The notes under the pieces: generated by a model
Database searches by the model: none
What the model was told of the DNA's origin: nothing
Seen by the model: the letters and a program-made list of their open reading frames with translations, nothing else
Source of the DNA: Stentor roeselii
Lineage: Eukaryota; Ciliophora; Heterotrichea; Heterotrichida; Stentoridae
Assembly (NCBI GenBank): GCA_006503475.1
Contig: RSEH01000092.1
Span: 1-64,000 of the forward strand
Direction of reading: 5' to 3'
DNA: 64,000 nt
Shown here: piece by piece, positions 51,177 to 60,071 of the stretch
Numbering within the stretch: the first letter of the stretch is position 1
How the letters are laid out: every line of letters starts with the position of its first letter
Made by a program: the position numbers and the translations under genes

Positions 51177-51234
51177 TTAACACCCTAACACCTTAACACC
51201 CTAACACCCTAACACCTTAACACCTTAACACCCT
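51177..51234 (+). repeat. Interstitial telomere-like repeat, CCCTAACA/CCTTAACA
   Basis: Six perfect 8-bp units (51181-51228) plus partial units at each side. The order is CACCCTAA, CACCTTAA, CACCCTAA, CACCCTAA, CACCTTAA, CACCTTAA, then CACCC. CCCTAACA is, as far as I recall, the heterotrich telomere unit; half of the units carry a C-to-T change. It lies in the 194-bp spacer between divergent genes, C-rich strand on the plus strand. Confidence 0.85.
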
Positions 51235-51325
51235 GTCGTGAACTTCATCAAAAGTCCCATATTGCAACTTCTACATCTGTCCATAGTTTCTATTCCAAAT
51301 TTAATAGTCAGTTAAAATATTCAAA

Positions 51326-52363
51326 ATGCTGTACAAAAAACCTTCACCTAAACAGCCAGAGCTTCAAAAATCCAGCAGCAAAGGCAAAGTCCTTTCGCCG
51401 CAAAAACAGTTGCAGAGCCGGTTCTCGCCAATGAAGCGAGTTTCAAAGCCTCCACAACAATCATCAAGAGATTACTTCAACTACACTCCTTTGAGACAAA
51501 ACAAGTCATTAACATGCTCTACACCTGACCTGATGATGAACAGATCAATGAAAAAAGAAGCCTCTGAGATTTCAAGTCAAAGAAAAGTTCTTCTCGATCA
51601 AGGAAAGATGCTTCATGAAAAACTCAAAGAATTTAAAACAAAAATTAAAGCAAATGCAAGTAATTCTTTCACAAGTCGATCAAATTATTCACAGACCTCA
51701 CTTTTTTGTAAGCTTTTAGAGAAAAAACTTCTAAAAAGAAAAACCTCTTCTTTGAAATTCGCTTTTTCTTTAATAAAATTGACTTTTAACCAGTGGACCA
51801 GGCGGTTTACCGAAATTTATTCGAAAAAAATAATGCAAAAAGCTTTTAAAGGGTTGAAAGAAGTGGCAAAACTAATGAAACATGCCAGCGACCATTACAA
51901 ACTGCAGTTGCTCGTTAAAACTTTCACTAAGTGGAATGAAAGCATGACTTGGAGAAGGTCTTCTTCAGAAACCAACGAGTCAACAGTTGAAGACAAAGAC
52001 TCTACCCCTGCTTTAAATTCTTCATCAGATGAAGACGATTCAGATCTCATGTACATCGCAGATTCTTTCTATAAAAGTTCATTAAAACTCTATAAAGGAA
52101 TTGTCCCTTGGAAAAAATTCCTTCTCCAAAAACGAAAACAGCGAAAACTTCAAAAACTTGCAAATGAAAACTTTTTAATCAGCTTAAAAATCAAGGCTTT
52201 CTCAGCATTAATGAAAAATCGTTTGAATATGACAGAAAAACCAAGAAACTTTTACAAAATTACTCAAGTTCAAAAATATTTTAACTTAATGAAAAACTTT
52301 CAGGCCACAAATGAAGAGGTAGAAATAAAAATAGCAAGGTTTCGAAAAGTAATGAATAATTAG
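51326..52363 (+). CDS. Basic helical protein with Sfi1-like W repeats (candidate centrin binder), 345 aa
   Basis: N-terminal 90 residues are basic and disordered. The remainder is helical with recurring L-x-x-x-F-x-x-W-type elements: LIKLTFNQWTRRF, LLVKTFTKWNESM and LYKGIVPWKKFLL, spaced by K/R-rich helices. This resembles Sfi1 centrin-binding repeats, which are numerous in ciliates, but only about three units are visible and the match is loose. An acidic serine insert (EDKDSTPALNSSSDEDDSD) separates two parts. A centrin partner fits heterotrich contractile biology but is inference. Confidence 0.45.
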   Translation: MLYKKPSPKQPELQKSSSKGKVLSPQKQLQSRFSPMKRVSKPPQQSSRDYFNYTPLRQNKSLTCSTPDLMMNRSMKKEASEISSQRKVLLDQGKMLHEKLKEFKTKIKANASNSFTSRSNYSQTSLFCKLLEKKLLKRKTSSLKFAFSLIKLTFNQWTRRFTEIYSKKIMQKAFKGLKEVAKLMKHASDHYKLQLLVKTFTKWNESMTWRRSSSETNESTVEDKDSTPALNSSSDEDDSDLMYIADSFYKSSLKLYKGIVPWKKFLLQKRKQRKLQKLANENFLISLKIKAFSALMKNRLNMTEKPRNFYKITQVQKYFNLMKNFQATNEEVEIKIARFRKVMNN

Positions 52364-52585
52364 TACATCCTGAGTTACAAAGCAATTGATTCTTTAAAGA
52401 TCCTCCTATTTCTTAAAAAACTCAGAAATTCCAAGCACGGCCTGAATTACTTAAAAACTTGCATCAACTGAAGGTCCCTTATGCTAATAATTGAATAAAT
52501 CATTAAAAAACCCTAAAATTTCTCATAAATTAAACTTCTTTAACCTACTTATAATAAATTATCCAATCTATAAAATTTGAATATA

Positions 52586-53443
52586 CTAAATTTTTTCCAA
52601 GTCAAGTCGAGGTTTCTTGGCATGTATAAAATACCCCATCGTGACATCTTTACTTAATTCCTGAGAAATCATTTCAAAAGGGTAACTAAGTTGTTCATCC
52701 CTAGGAGTCAATTCCAAATTCCCCTGATGTTTAACATTAAATTCCATATCTTCCAACACGCCCTTGATTTGTTCAATAGAAAAAACATTATGAGTAACTT
52801 CCATCAACACCTCTTCAGTAAAAGGCTGCAAAATCTGCGACTTCATCTTAAAATGATCTCCTTCTTCAACCACATCAACAAGTCTAAAGTTTTCTATTCT
52901 CGGAAGTTGTTTAACAGCAGGGAAATTTGCAATCATCAAAGGATTCACCATAAGAAGTACCAAGTCTCCATTATGTTTCAAGTACTTCCTAGCAATACTT
53001 ATAAGTTCTCTCACATCATTCAAACTTCTCGCTTGTGAAACTATCCAGCAGCTCAAGACTCTATCAAAGAAGTTCTCATAAGAACTCGCTGGAAGACTTA
53101 ACTCACAAGATTGAAGTGAAAATAAATTCGCCTTTGTAAATAAAAAACGATTACTGTCAATTCCTGCCTTTGTGAAGTTCGAAGTCGCTGCTTGAATCAC
53201 GCTCGAGGATAAATCGAGACCTGAAACAAAACTTGCCCCGTGGTTAAGAGCGAGATTCAAATTTTCACCTGAACCGCAGCCGATTTCAAGGACTTTCAAG
53301 TTACGTAAACAGTTTCGGTGGTAGCTCAGCCCTGTGCTGATGTATTTGAATACTGTGTAAATCTCGCATAAGTCTTCTGAAATCACTTTTTCTTGCTCTT
53401 CGTTTTCAAATATTTCGATTCGGTAGGAATCGTCTCTTAGCAT
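52586..53443 (-). CDS. Class I SAM-dependent methyltransferase, 285 aa
   Basis: Motif I VLEIGCGSGENLNLAL (about residues 52-67) binds SAM; GLDLSSSVIQAA provides the acidic post-I residue; FDRVLSCWIVSQA matches motif II and HNGDLVLLMVNPL motif III. The C-terminal part carries FKMKSQILQPFTEE and an amphipathic region that likely gives substrate specificity. It belongs to the broad UbiE/type-11 methyltransferase group; the substrate cannot be deduced. Cytosolic by lack of signals. Confidence 0.8.
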   Translation of the reverse strand: MLRDDSYRIEIFENEEQEKVISEDLCEIYTVFKYISTGLSYHRNCLRNLKVLEIGCGSGENLNLALNHGASFVSGLDLSSSVIQAATSNFTKAGIDSNRFLFTKANLFSLQSCELSLPASSYENFFDRVLSCWIVSQARSLNDVRELISIARKYLKHNGDLVLLMVNPLMIANFPAVKQLPRIENFRLVDVVEEGDHFKMKSQILQPFTEEVLMEVTHNVFSIEQIKGVLEDMEFNVKHQGNLELTPRDEQLSYPFEMISQELSKDVTMGYFIHAKKPRLDLEKI

Positions 53444-53731
53444 TTTTATTGGAATTTAAATCGAGATTCTAATTTGAGATTCCATTTTGATTAGGTTTTT
53501 GGATTTGGAAGATTTGGCAGTTTTAGATCTGGTTTGGAAGGAAATGGAAAAAGTTTTGAATTTTTTATTGGTTTGGTGGAGGAATTGGTTGAAAAGGTAG
53601 AGTTTTTTAGCTGAGGATTTGAAGATTATAGAAGATAGAAAGTGAGTTATTTTTTAGAGTGTTTTTTTGAGTGATTTTTTAAGTTGATGCAGAAATAATA
53701 AGATGTGAATAAGGCTGGAAATTAAATAATT
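53444..53731. promoter_or_regulatory. Divergent spacer with strong G-over-C skew
   Basis: Between the methyltransferase (minus) and the next plus-strand gene. From about 53461 to 53700 the plus strand has only a handful of C but dozens of G, meaning the minus (coding) strand is G-depleted upstream of the methyltransferase. Confidence 0.4.
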
Positions 53732-54322
53732 ATGAGAATTAACGAAGTCACTTCACCTCGTTGCAAGTCTCTTGATAAAAAACCTCAGATTTCTTTAATT
53801 CACTCGTATTTAAGAAAGAAACTACACCTTCCTAGTAATTCATTTCAAAAGCCCTCGAGTAATTCAGGACAGATCTCATTAACTTCAAAAGTAAAAAAAG
53901 ACTGCAAATCTTTTATGATACCAAAAGAGTTAACATTCAACGTGTCAGATGAAAATATCTTAAAAACTCCTTCAAGCATCAATGAAAATCCTCCTCACAA
54001 CCTAGAACTATTAAACGAATCTTTAAACAACTACTACGAAAACGAAGTCACCCGCACATCCCTTCCAAAAAAATCAACAACACCTAACCCAATATCACTC
54101 GAACCTCTTCACAAACGATCAACTCAAAAGCGAAGCGAGACTCCTCTTCTCAGATATAAAAACCCTAAAAATTTCCCTTCCATCCAAAACAAATCAACCT
54201 CTAAAAAAGGAGAAACTCTGAAAAAACCTTCAAAAAAGATACAAAAAATCCGTTTTTTCTCAAGAAGAGAGAGAAAAAGCAAATCTTCTGAGCAAAAATT
54301 CGTGTTTTACTATTTTAATTAG
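53732..54322 (+). CDS. Uncharacterised basic Ser/Lys/Pro-rich protein, 196 aa
   Basis: No domain recognised; low-complexity with many S-x-K and K-K-P elements (KKGETLKKPSKKIQKIRFFS) and an ending KFVFYYFN. Likely disordered, perhaps nuclear or cytoskeleton-associated judged only by charge. The following gene begins 12 bp after the stop. I tested joining both through a 15-nt intron and found no GT-AG segment of that length at the junction, so they are kept apart. Confidence 0.45.
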   Translation: MRINEVTSPRCKSLDKKPQISLIHSYLRKKLHLPSNSFQKPSSNSGQISLTSKVKKDCKSFMIPKELTFNVSDENILKTPSSINENPPHNLELLNESLNNYYENEVTRTSLPKKSTTPNPISLEPLHKRSTQKRSETPLLRYKNPKNFPSIQNKSTSKKGETLKKPSKKIQKIRFFSRRERKSKSSEQKFVFYYFN

Positions 54323-54334
54323 TTGATAATAACT

Positions 54335-54970
54335 ATGGTAAGTCTCATTCAGGAAAAAAGTTTCGATTTCACAGGTCAAGAGTCCTTCACTGAGTTAAAG
54401 TCTCTTTACGAAAGAGCCCTTCATGAAAATTTCAGTCTTCGAGGCGAGATAAACTTGGAAACCTCTCTTTCGACTTTAAAGCCAGAAAAAGACTCTTCAG
54501 TTAAATCTTCCTTTGCAAATGAAATCGAGGACTTGAATGAAGTCCTTGCGAAATGCATGCAGAGCATTAAGGTTTTGAAAGAGTATAAAAAAGAACTTAT
54601 TGAAAATAAATTAAGTGCTAAGAAAGAACTGGATGAACAGAGAGGAATGCATAATTTTGCAAAGGATAATATGGTTTCTTTGTTGCAGGGAAAATTGAAT
54701 AATACTGTTGATATGCTGAAAACGGTTTATAGGGATAAAAAACAGATGGAGTCGTATTTGGATAAGGAAGATAAGCAAAAACATGTTTTTCAGGCACAAA
54801 ACGCAGCACTTGAGGAAAAACTTAAGGTTTTAGAAGGAAGAAATAAGGAATTACTTAGTGCTAGTCAACTCACTGCACAGATCACTAATACTCTAGGGAA
54901 ACAGGAAGTGATTAACAAGAAGATTGAAAAGTATGAAAGTTATATTCAGTCCAAACTAAAAAAGTCATAG
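54335..54970 (+). CDS. Coiled-coil protein, 211 aa
   Basis: Start MVSLIQEKSFDFTGQESF at the first ATG; the open frame continues upstream to the previous stop but without ATG. Residues 20-205 are almost entirely heptad-like helix (IEDLNEVLAKCMQSIKVLKE, KEDKQKHVFQAQNAALEEKL). No domain name fits. The C-terminus is KLKKS. It is preceded by the basic protein gene at 12 bp on the same strand. A structural cytoskeletal role is possible. Confidence 0.55.
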   Translation: MVSLIQEKSFDFTGQESFTELKSLYERALHENFSLRGEINLETSLSTLKPEKDSSVKSSFANEIEDLNEVLAKCMQSIKVLKEYKKELIENKLSAKKELDEQRGMHNFAKDNMVSLLQGKLNNTVDMLKTVYRDKKQMESYLDKEDKQKHVFQAQNAALEEKLKVLEGRNKELLSASQLTAQITNTLGKQEVINKKIEKYESYIQSKLKKS

Positions 54971-55241
54971 TTTTCTTGTTAATTTATTTATTTTAGCTTT
55001 ATTAGATGGAAACCTTATTTTCTTTAAAAATCAAAGAAAAGTTCCTAAACTTAAAATTTCTCTGATAAGAAGTAATTTAATCCAAGATAATTAAAATCCT
55101 AAAAAATCTCTGATTCCATTATAAAATTTCTGCAAACTACATAAAATCTAACATTCAGCCATTTTTTAAATATAATCAAAACCTTCGAATCGCCTCATTC
55201 TCCAAAAAAAATTACAATAAAAGACCTAATTTACTATAATA

Positions 55242-55700
55242 TTATTGCACTACACATTTCCACTGATTTTTAAACTCTTCATCAATGTTAAAATCATGAT
55301 CATCCACAACAGTAGGTTCAACATGAAGTACAGTGGTAAGTGTAGATAAAATACTGACTTTCTTACATGTATAAAACGTGTCCAAGTAATCTTTATAGTC
55401 ATTTTTCAGTGTTTCAAGCACCTTCATAATACTTTCAACCTTTCTTCTGACCTGCTTTTCATTACAAGCAGGACACTTAAGCGCGTTTAGAAGTTTTGCG
55501 ACTAATTCTGTTAACTTTACAGCACCCAGTAAGTCGGAGTCTTGAGCCAAGTGATTCGAGATGCACTTTATCTTATGCCAATCAGAAGATTCGACTGATT
55601 CTTTGAAAGACTGATGATAAAGACCGATTTTAGTTTCGCAGAACTTTTCTAAGGCATGATCATGTCTGCGAATTGTCATTGAGAGATCCAGTTTATCCAT
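55242..55700 (-). CDS. HPt-like four-helix protein lacking the usual His position, 152 aa
   Basis: Helical throughout. The stretch DWHKIKCISNHLAQDSDLLG followed by A-V-K-L parallels the histidine-phosphotransfer signature x-x-x-x-A-H-x-L-K-G-S-S-x-x-L-G-A. The phospho-His position is Asn and a His lies one residue later, so phosphotransfer is doubtful. A CPACNEK motif and further helices follow. HPt and pseudo-HPt proteins act in two-component relays, which ciliates possess. The fold call rests on this pattern alone; an unrelated helical protein is possible. Start in CTTTATAATG. Confidence 0.4.
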   Translation of the reverse strand: MDKLDLSMTIRRHDHALEKFCETKIGLYHQSFKESVESSDWHKIKCISNHLAQDSDLLGAVKLTELVAKLLNALKCPACNEKQVRRKVESIMKVLETLKNDYKDYLDTFYTCKKVSILSTLTTVLHVEPTVVDDHDFNIDEEFKNQWKCVVQ

Positions 55701-56077
55701 TATAAAGTTACTTTTACTATTATTCTGCTAGGATTAGTTTAATGATGGCCTGTTGAAGGACATATTTGAGGTTAGAGGTTTGTTGATTATAGATTTGATA
55801 AGATTTGATTTAATCTTAGCTGATTTTATGAAAATTTGGAAAAAAAGGAAATATTTTGGTAGGAGTTGAGTTTGAGACTTTTCAACAGAAAGACAACAAA
55901 ATCTCTTGCTTAAAATTTACAGCTACTTTATTCTTTACTTTCTTTTAACTCTAGTGTTTTCTAATAATCTCTAACATCAAATATACTTCCACCCTCATCA
56001 GTTCACATGATATTTAATACATCAACAAATTGTTATACAAACTTAATTCATCTACTTTCATTCAAAAACTTTTAAAA
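55701..56077. other. Intergenic spacer, no gene
   Basis: 377 bp between the HPt-like gene start and the 3' end of the next same-strand gene. The left part is G-rich and C-poor on the plus strand, consistent with lying upstream of a minus-strand gene. Confidence 0.5.
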
Positions 56078-57046
56078 TCATTCAAAAATACTTCTTCCCC
56101 TTCTTCTCTGAGAAGACCTCATCATTTTAAACTCATTACTCTGAAAAACACTGAGTCTTCGAATAGTCCTGATGGTATTTCTAGCGTCTTCAGTGACAAA
56201 AACATCATTTTTTATATCCTGCAGATGTTTTTCCTCAGCCAAAAAAGGGAGAGTCTTTTCAGGTACTTCGATATGAAAGACAGTATTCAAAGTTTCATCA
56301 ATCCTCAACTGTTGCTTAATCTTCGAGTAATGTTCATTCATCACATTTTCCAATGCCAGAAGTTTTTTCGACTTGACAACAGCTTCATGAAAGTCAAGAC
56401 TTTTAAGAAAACACTTTCGAGTCTCAGGAGTCATTCTTAAAGGGACTAAATCAGCAGAGTCGACTTTCACAGGAATTTTTAATAAAATCACTTGAAATGC
56501 GTTGACTAGGAAAAAGTCGCCACTTTCAGAGTACCCGAAAATTAGTTCTGCTGATTTAAGTGAAAAGTTCTTGAGTTTTAAATTTTCTTCTATTCGAAAA
56601 ATCACCTCTGAGATCTGTAAAGGGATTGAAACATGGACTGGGTATTGAACTTTTAAGAAATCGGAAAGACTGACTAGACCTTGAACTAGCGAGATGCCTG
56701 GATATAGCTTTTCTGGGCTTTTTGTTAGAAGAAGGTTGACGAGACGGTCGTTTGGGATTATGAATGATGATTTGTCTGAGAGTTGAACTAATGCGACTTC
56801 TCTGCCTTTTAATACTGAGTCTTGGTTTAGTCTTAGTCTTACCTGTCTAATAATCTTCGAAGCAACTTCATTAGGCCAAACCTTGCGAGTTACTTTCAAA
56901 GTCCCCGCAGGGTTAGTATAACTAAAGCTACCCGGGCGACCTTGAAAGTAACATAAAGTCTCAGGAACCAAAGCCACCAAAGGTGGCTTATCAGCCAGAA
57001 CCTGCAAGAAAAAATTGAAATCTCTAGTCTCTAAATTATCCTTCAT
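56078..57046 (-). CDS. Uncharacterised protein, 322 aa
   Basis: No family recognised. It has a mixed alpha/beta look: PPLVALVPETLCYFQGRPGS at the N-terminus, a VSLSDFLKVQYPVHVSIPLQ element in the middle, and a SESGDFFLVNAFQVILLKIP strand pair, then a charged helical C-terminus ending SSQRRRGRSIFE. No signal peptide or TM segment. The start ATG lies in ATTATAAATG, only 5 bp from the oppositely oriented ATG of the CDK gene, so the two almost certainly share a promoter; involvement in transcription or cell-cycle control would be guilt by association only. Confidence 0.55.
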   Translation of the reverse strand: MKDNLETRDFNFFLQVLADKPPLVALVPETLCYFQGRPGSFSYTNPAGTLKVTRKVWPNEVASKIIRQVRLRLNQDSVLKGREVALVQLSDKSSFIIPNDRLVNLLLTKSPEKLYPGISLVQGLVSLSDFLKVQYPVHVSIPLQISEVIFRIEENLKLKNFSLKSAELIFGYSESGDFFLVNAFQVILLKIPVKVDSADLVPLRMTPETRKCFLKSLDFHEAVVKSKKLLALENVMNEHYSKIKQQLRIDETLNTVFHIEVPEKTLPFLAEEKHLQDIKNDVFVTEDARNTIRTIRRLSVFQSNEFKMMRSSQRRRGRSIFE

Positions 57047-57051
57047 TTATA
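57047..57051. promoter_or_regulatory. 5-bp bidirectional start junction (CATTTATAATG)
   Basis: The two start codons are separated by TTATA. Read either way a TATAA-type element abuts an ATG (TTTATAATG on plus, ATTATAAATG on minus). This element, or sequence inside the coding regions, must serve both genes. Confidence 0.55.
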
Positions 57052-58197
57052 ATGAATTTCTCTAACGCCTGGAGATGCAGATCTGCGAACAACTTTGAAA
57101 AACTAGTTGAAGTTGGTGAAGGGACCTATGGAAACGTGTACAAGTGTCGGGACCGAGTGAATAAAGAGATTCTGGCGATGAAGAAGATTAAAATGGACAG
57201 AGAAAAAGAAGGGTTCCCGATCACTGCACTGAGAGAAATCAAACTACTCAAACAAATGGACCATCCGAATATTATCAAACTTAAGGAAATCATCACTTCC
57301 AGGGCAAGTGACGAGAGAAACCCTGGAAATGTTTACTTGTTGTTTGAGTATATGGAACATGACTTGGAAGGACTACTCAATAATAAACAACCTAAGATTG
57401 AATATACTGTACCTCAGTTAAAATGCTTCATGATTCAGATGTTAAAGGCTATTGAATACTTGCATTCTAAGAAAATCGTGCATAGAGATATTAAGTGTGC
57501 TAACCTCTTGGTCAATAATAAGGGAAGTCTTAAATTAGCTGATTTTGGATTGGCCAGGTCACTCACAGGTAACCCAGGGGATACCTACACAAACCGAGTG
57601 ATAACTCTTTGGTACCGTCCACCAGAGCTTCTGCTAGGTGCAAACCAATATTCTTTCGAAGTCGACATGTGGAGTGCAGGATGCATCATCGGTGAGATCC
57701 TAGCAAGCCAGCCGTTGTTTCCTGAGCCGGAAGAGCAGAAAATGCTTCAAAAAATTTACTCGATTTGTGGAACATTCAATGATGAGACATGGCCAGAAGG
57801 TTGCAACTTGCCTCATTTCGAACGCTGGGGTCCTCGTGATAGACAAGAAAGAAATTTATGCACAAAGTACAGTGATAAGTCTCTTTACCCCAACTTTGAT
57901 AAACTCGCTATTGACTTAATTGATAAACTTCTCCAGTTTGACCCGAAAAAACGTCCTACAGCCTCAGAAGCACTCGCGCATCCTTATTTCCATTCAGACC
58001 CGCTACCCTGTGACCAAAGCGAGCTTCCCCAAATCGCAGTCGAGCTTCACGAGTGCATAATAAAAAAGCAAAGAAGAGAAAAGATAAAAGAAGGTCAAAA
58101 AGTTCAAAACAACAGCAGTTACCCAAAAATCCCAAATAAACGTCCAGGTGAGCCAGCTGCCAGTCCAGTAAAAAAACCTCGACAAGACCAAGATTAG
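57052..58197 (+). CDS. Cyclin-dependent kinase, CDK9/CDK12 (PITALRE) type, 381 aa
   Basis: Kinase domain begins almost at once: FEKLVEVGEGTYGNVYKC, AMKKIKMDREKEGFPITALR with the PITALRE helix that defines CDK9/12/13 (PITAIRE in CDK12), HRDIKCANLLVNN, ADFGLARS, T-loop YTNRVITLWYRPPELLLGA, and VDMWSAGCI. A basic C-terminal tail (about 45 aa, ending KKPRQDQD) follows. These kinases phosphorylate the RNA polymerase II C-terminal domain to permit elongation. WRCRS just before the domain matches CDK12-like enzymes (W-G-x-R-x). The downstream APC2 gene begins 13 bp after the TAG. Confidence 0.92.
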   Translation: MNFSNAWRCRSANNFEKLVEVGEGTYGNVYKCRDRVNKEILAMKKIKMDREKEGFPITALREIKLLKQMDHPNIIKLKEIITSRASDERNPGNVYLLFEYMEHDLEGLLNNKQPKIEYTVPQLKCFMIQMLKAIEYLHSKKIVHRDIKCANLLVNNKGSLKLADFGLARSLTGNPGDTYTNRVITLWYRPPELLLGANQYSFEVDMWSAGCIIGEILASQPLFPEPEEQKMLQKIYSICGTFNDETWPEGCNLPHFERWGPRDRQERNLCTKYSDKSLYPNFDKLAIDLIDKLLQFDPKKRPTASEALAHPYFHSDPLPCDQSELPQIAVELHECIIKKQRREKIKEGQKVQNNSSYPKIPNKRPGEPAASPVKKPRQDQD

Positions 58198-58210
58198 ATT
58201 ATTTGAATAA

Positions 58211-59890
58211 ATGGAAATCGATCATCCACTTTCATCCTTTGAGTCCGTGATAATCAACGCCCATCAATTTTTAGATCTTCGAGAAGATCAGCTCAACAAA
58301 ATTTTCTCTACATTCGAAGGACTTGAACCATTTCACCAACTCTTACAAGACTGGAAAACTCTTGATATGCGCGGGTTTGATGAGCAGGTAAGAACGATTT
58401 TAGCGATAAGGACAAAAGAATACGGAAACGTTTCTAGTTTACTTGAAAAGATGATGAGTGGGTCAGGAACAGCTGAAAAGTCGCTTTTAATGAATGAGGC
58501 TATTCAAGTTTCTTTGGAACTTGGCTGGGAACCTGAATTGACAGATGTCCTCTCTGAGTACATCGCAAAGGAAGTTGACAGGCATATTTCAAGGCTTTCT
58601 AATATTTTCACTTACACCCTACATCTACTTAAAAGCGCCTGCGAAGAGATAAGAAGTGAAATAGTCTCTTGGAATTATAAAGCAAGTCTTTTCGTTGACT
58701 TACTTGAAAAAAATATTCATCAGGCTCTTGGAAACTCCTTGGTTGAGAAAATGTTTGACGTTATTTTAGACTTTCCTGAAACAAAACCTGCCATTTCAGA
58801 CCTTTCAGATTGCATCGCGAAGTGCCCTGAATTGAAAGCCTTGCTGGAGACCACCTTTAAAAATGAGCTTCAAGCAAAAATAGTCCACTGCAGCAAGTCA
58901 ACTGACGGTATCCTGCTTATCTACATCAACCTGACAAAAGTAATGAAAATGCTTTTTCCTACAATGGAAGTCCTTGAAAGTATTTCAGACCCTTTAAAAA
59001 AAGAGTTAAGAAAAAGAAGTGATACTTTCAAGTGCATTATAAAAACCATTGCAGAAGATGGGGAACTTTACGCTTTACTTGATATTAAACAGAAAAGTGT
59101 GAAAGAACAAGATGAGTTCTCTAGTGATGAAGATGAACTTGGAGCCTTTGAATGGCACCCTATTCCAAGAAGTGCTCTTCGAAACGTGATAAGTGCTTTA
59201 AACAAGAGAAGTGATATAGTGAGCATGTTAATCAACATCTACGGCTCACAAGAACAGTTCATGGAAGAGTATCGAACCCACCTCAGCAAGAAACTCGTAA
59301 AAAACACCGGTTTCGACGTCGTTACCGAAATAAAAGACCTGGAAATGCTAAAAAAACGCTTCGGCGAAGCCAATCTCCACAAGTGCGAAGTAATGATCCA
59401 AGACGTTCTCAGCTCAAAACGAATCAACTCAATAATCCACGAAAAAGACAGCAAAAAACTCTTCCTACCTCTTAAACAACTCGATTTTTTAATCATTTCC
59501 AGCTACTTCTGGCCAATTGAAGAACAAAACTACAAGTTCGACCTTCCTGAAAAGTTAAAACAAAGCTTTAAGGACTATTCAGAGAAGTATAGTGTTGTTA
59601 AAGCTTCTCGAAAACTCAGGTTTCATGAACAACTTGGCAGTGTGAGTTTAACTCTTGAATTTGAAAATGGAAACAGGACTTGGAATGATGTAAGTCCTTT
59701 ACATGCTGCGATTATTGCATTGTTTGACGGGGAAGAAGCTTGTAAAAGTTCTGAAGAGTTAAGTGCGGCTTTAGGAATTTCTTCTCATCATCTGAGGAAA
59801 GAAATATCGTTTTGGGAGACTCGAGGAGTTTTGGTTAGAACGAAGGTGGCTGATGAGTTTTATTATCATGCTGTTAAGTTATTGCCGTGA
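58211..59890 (+). CDS. ANAPC2: Anaphase-promoting complex subunit 2 (cullin-like), 559 aa
   Basis: C-terminal cullin homology region: FMEEYRTHLSKKLVKN, LEMLKKRFGEANLHKCEVM, QDVLSSKRINSII, then the APC2-type LDFLIISSYFWPIEEQNYKF, LRFHEQLGSVSLTLEF and a winged-helix end (VSPLHAAIIALF, LSAALGISSHHLRKEISFWE, GVLVRTKVADEFYY). The F-W-P element, the strand order and the WHB domain with no neddylation Lys context match APC2. It is shorter than animal APC2 (about 820 aa), mainly in the N-terminal helical repeats. It scaffolds APC11 in the ubiquitin ligase that drives mitotic exit. TGA stop. Confidence 0.88.
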   Translation: MEIDHPLSSFESVIINAHQFLDLREDQLNKIFSTFEGLEPFHQLLQDWKTLDMRGFDEQVRTILAIRTKEYGNVSSLLEKMMSGSGTAEKSLLMNEAIQVSLELGWEPELTDVLSEYIAKEVDRHISRLSNIFTYTLHLLKSACEEIRSEIVSWNYKASLFVDLLEKNIHQALGNSLVEKMFDVILDFPETKPAISDLSDCIAKCPELKALLETTFKNELQAKIVHCSKSTDGILLIYINLTKVMKMLFPTMEVLESISDPLKKELRKRSDTFKCIIKTIAEDGELYALLDIKQKSVKEQDEFSSDEDELGAFEWHPIPRSALRNVISALNKRSDIVSMLINIYGSQEQFMEEYRTHLSKKLVKNTGFDVVTEIKDLEMLKKRFGEANLHKCEVMIQDVLSSKRINSIIHEKDSKKLFLPLKQLDFLIISSYFWPIEEQNYKFDLPEKLKQSFKDYSEKYSVVKASRKLRFHEQLGSVSLTLEFENGNRTWNDVSPLHAAIIALFDGEEACKSSEELSAALGISSHHLRKEISFWETRGVLVRTKVADEFYYHAVKLLP

Positions 59891-59950
59891 TTATTTTAAG
59901 GATAAATGGAGTTTGAAACAGTTAATGATGATGTTTTTTAATCAATGACT

Positions 59951-60008
59951 GGAAAAGGTTTTCATTACTGAAAAAGGTTTTCATTACTGAAAAAGGTTTT
60001 ATTAATGA
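59951..60008. repeat. Three-copy tandem repeat, 19-bp unit
   Basis: Unit GAAAAAGGTTTTCATTACT repeated at 59951, 59970 and 59989 (the last diverged). Located between the APC2 stop and the REEP-like start. Confidence 0.85.
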
Positions 60009-60071
60009 AGTCTCAAAAGTTCTTATTATTTTAAGTCTTTTTCTTTCTAGCTTATGAGAATTTTCTTATAA

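Noticed and set aside
51177-51234. CRISPR array or ordinary microsatellite
   Set aside because: No spacers; the 8-bp unit matches a heterotrich telomere unit, so telomere-like is the better label.
53732-54970. One gene joined across 54322 by an intron
   Set aside because: No 15-nt GT-AG segment with A at position 10 spans the stop; the two parts differ in character (disordered basic versus coiled coil).
56030-56440. Plus-strand open frame of 136 codons overlapping the gene at 56078-57046
   Set aside because: Antisense to a longer frame with better composition and start context.
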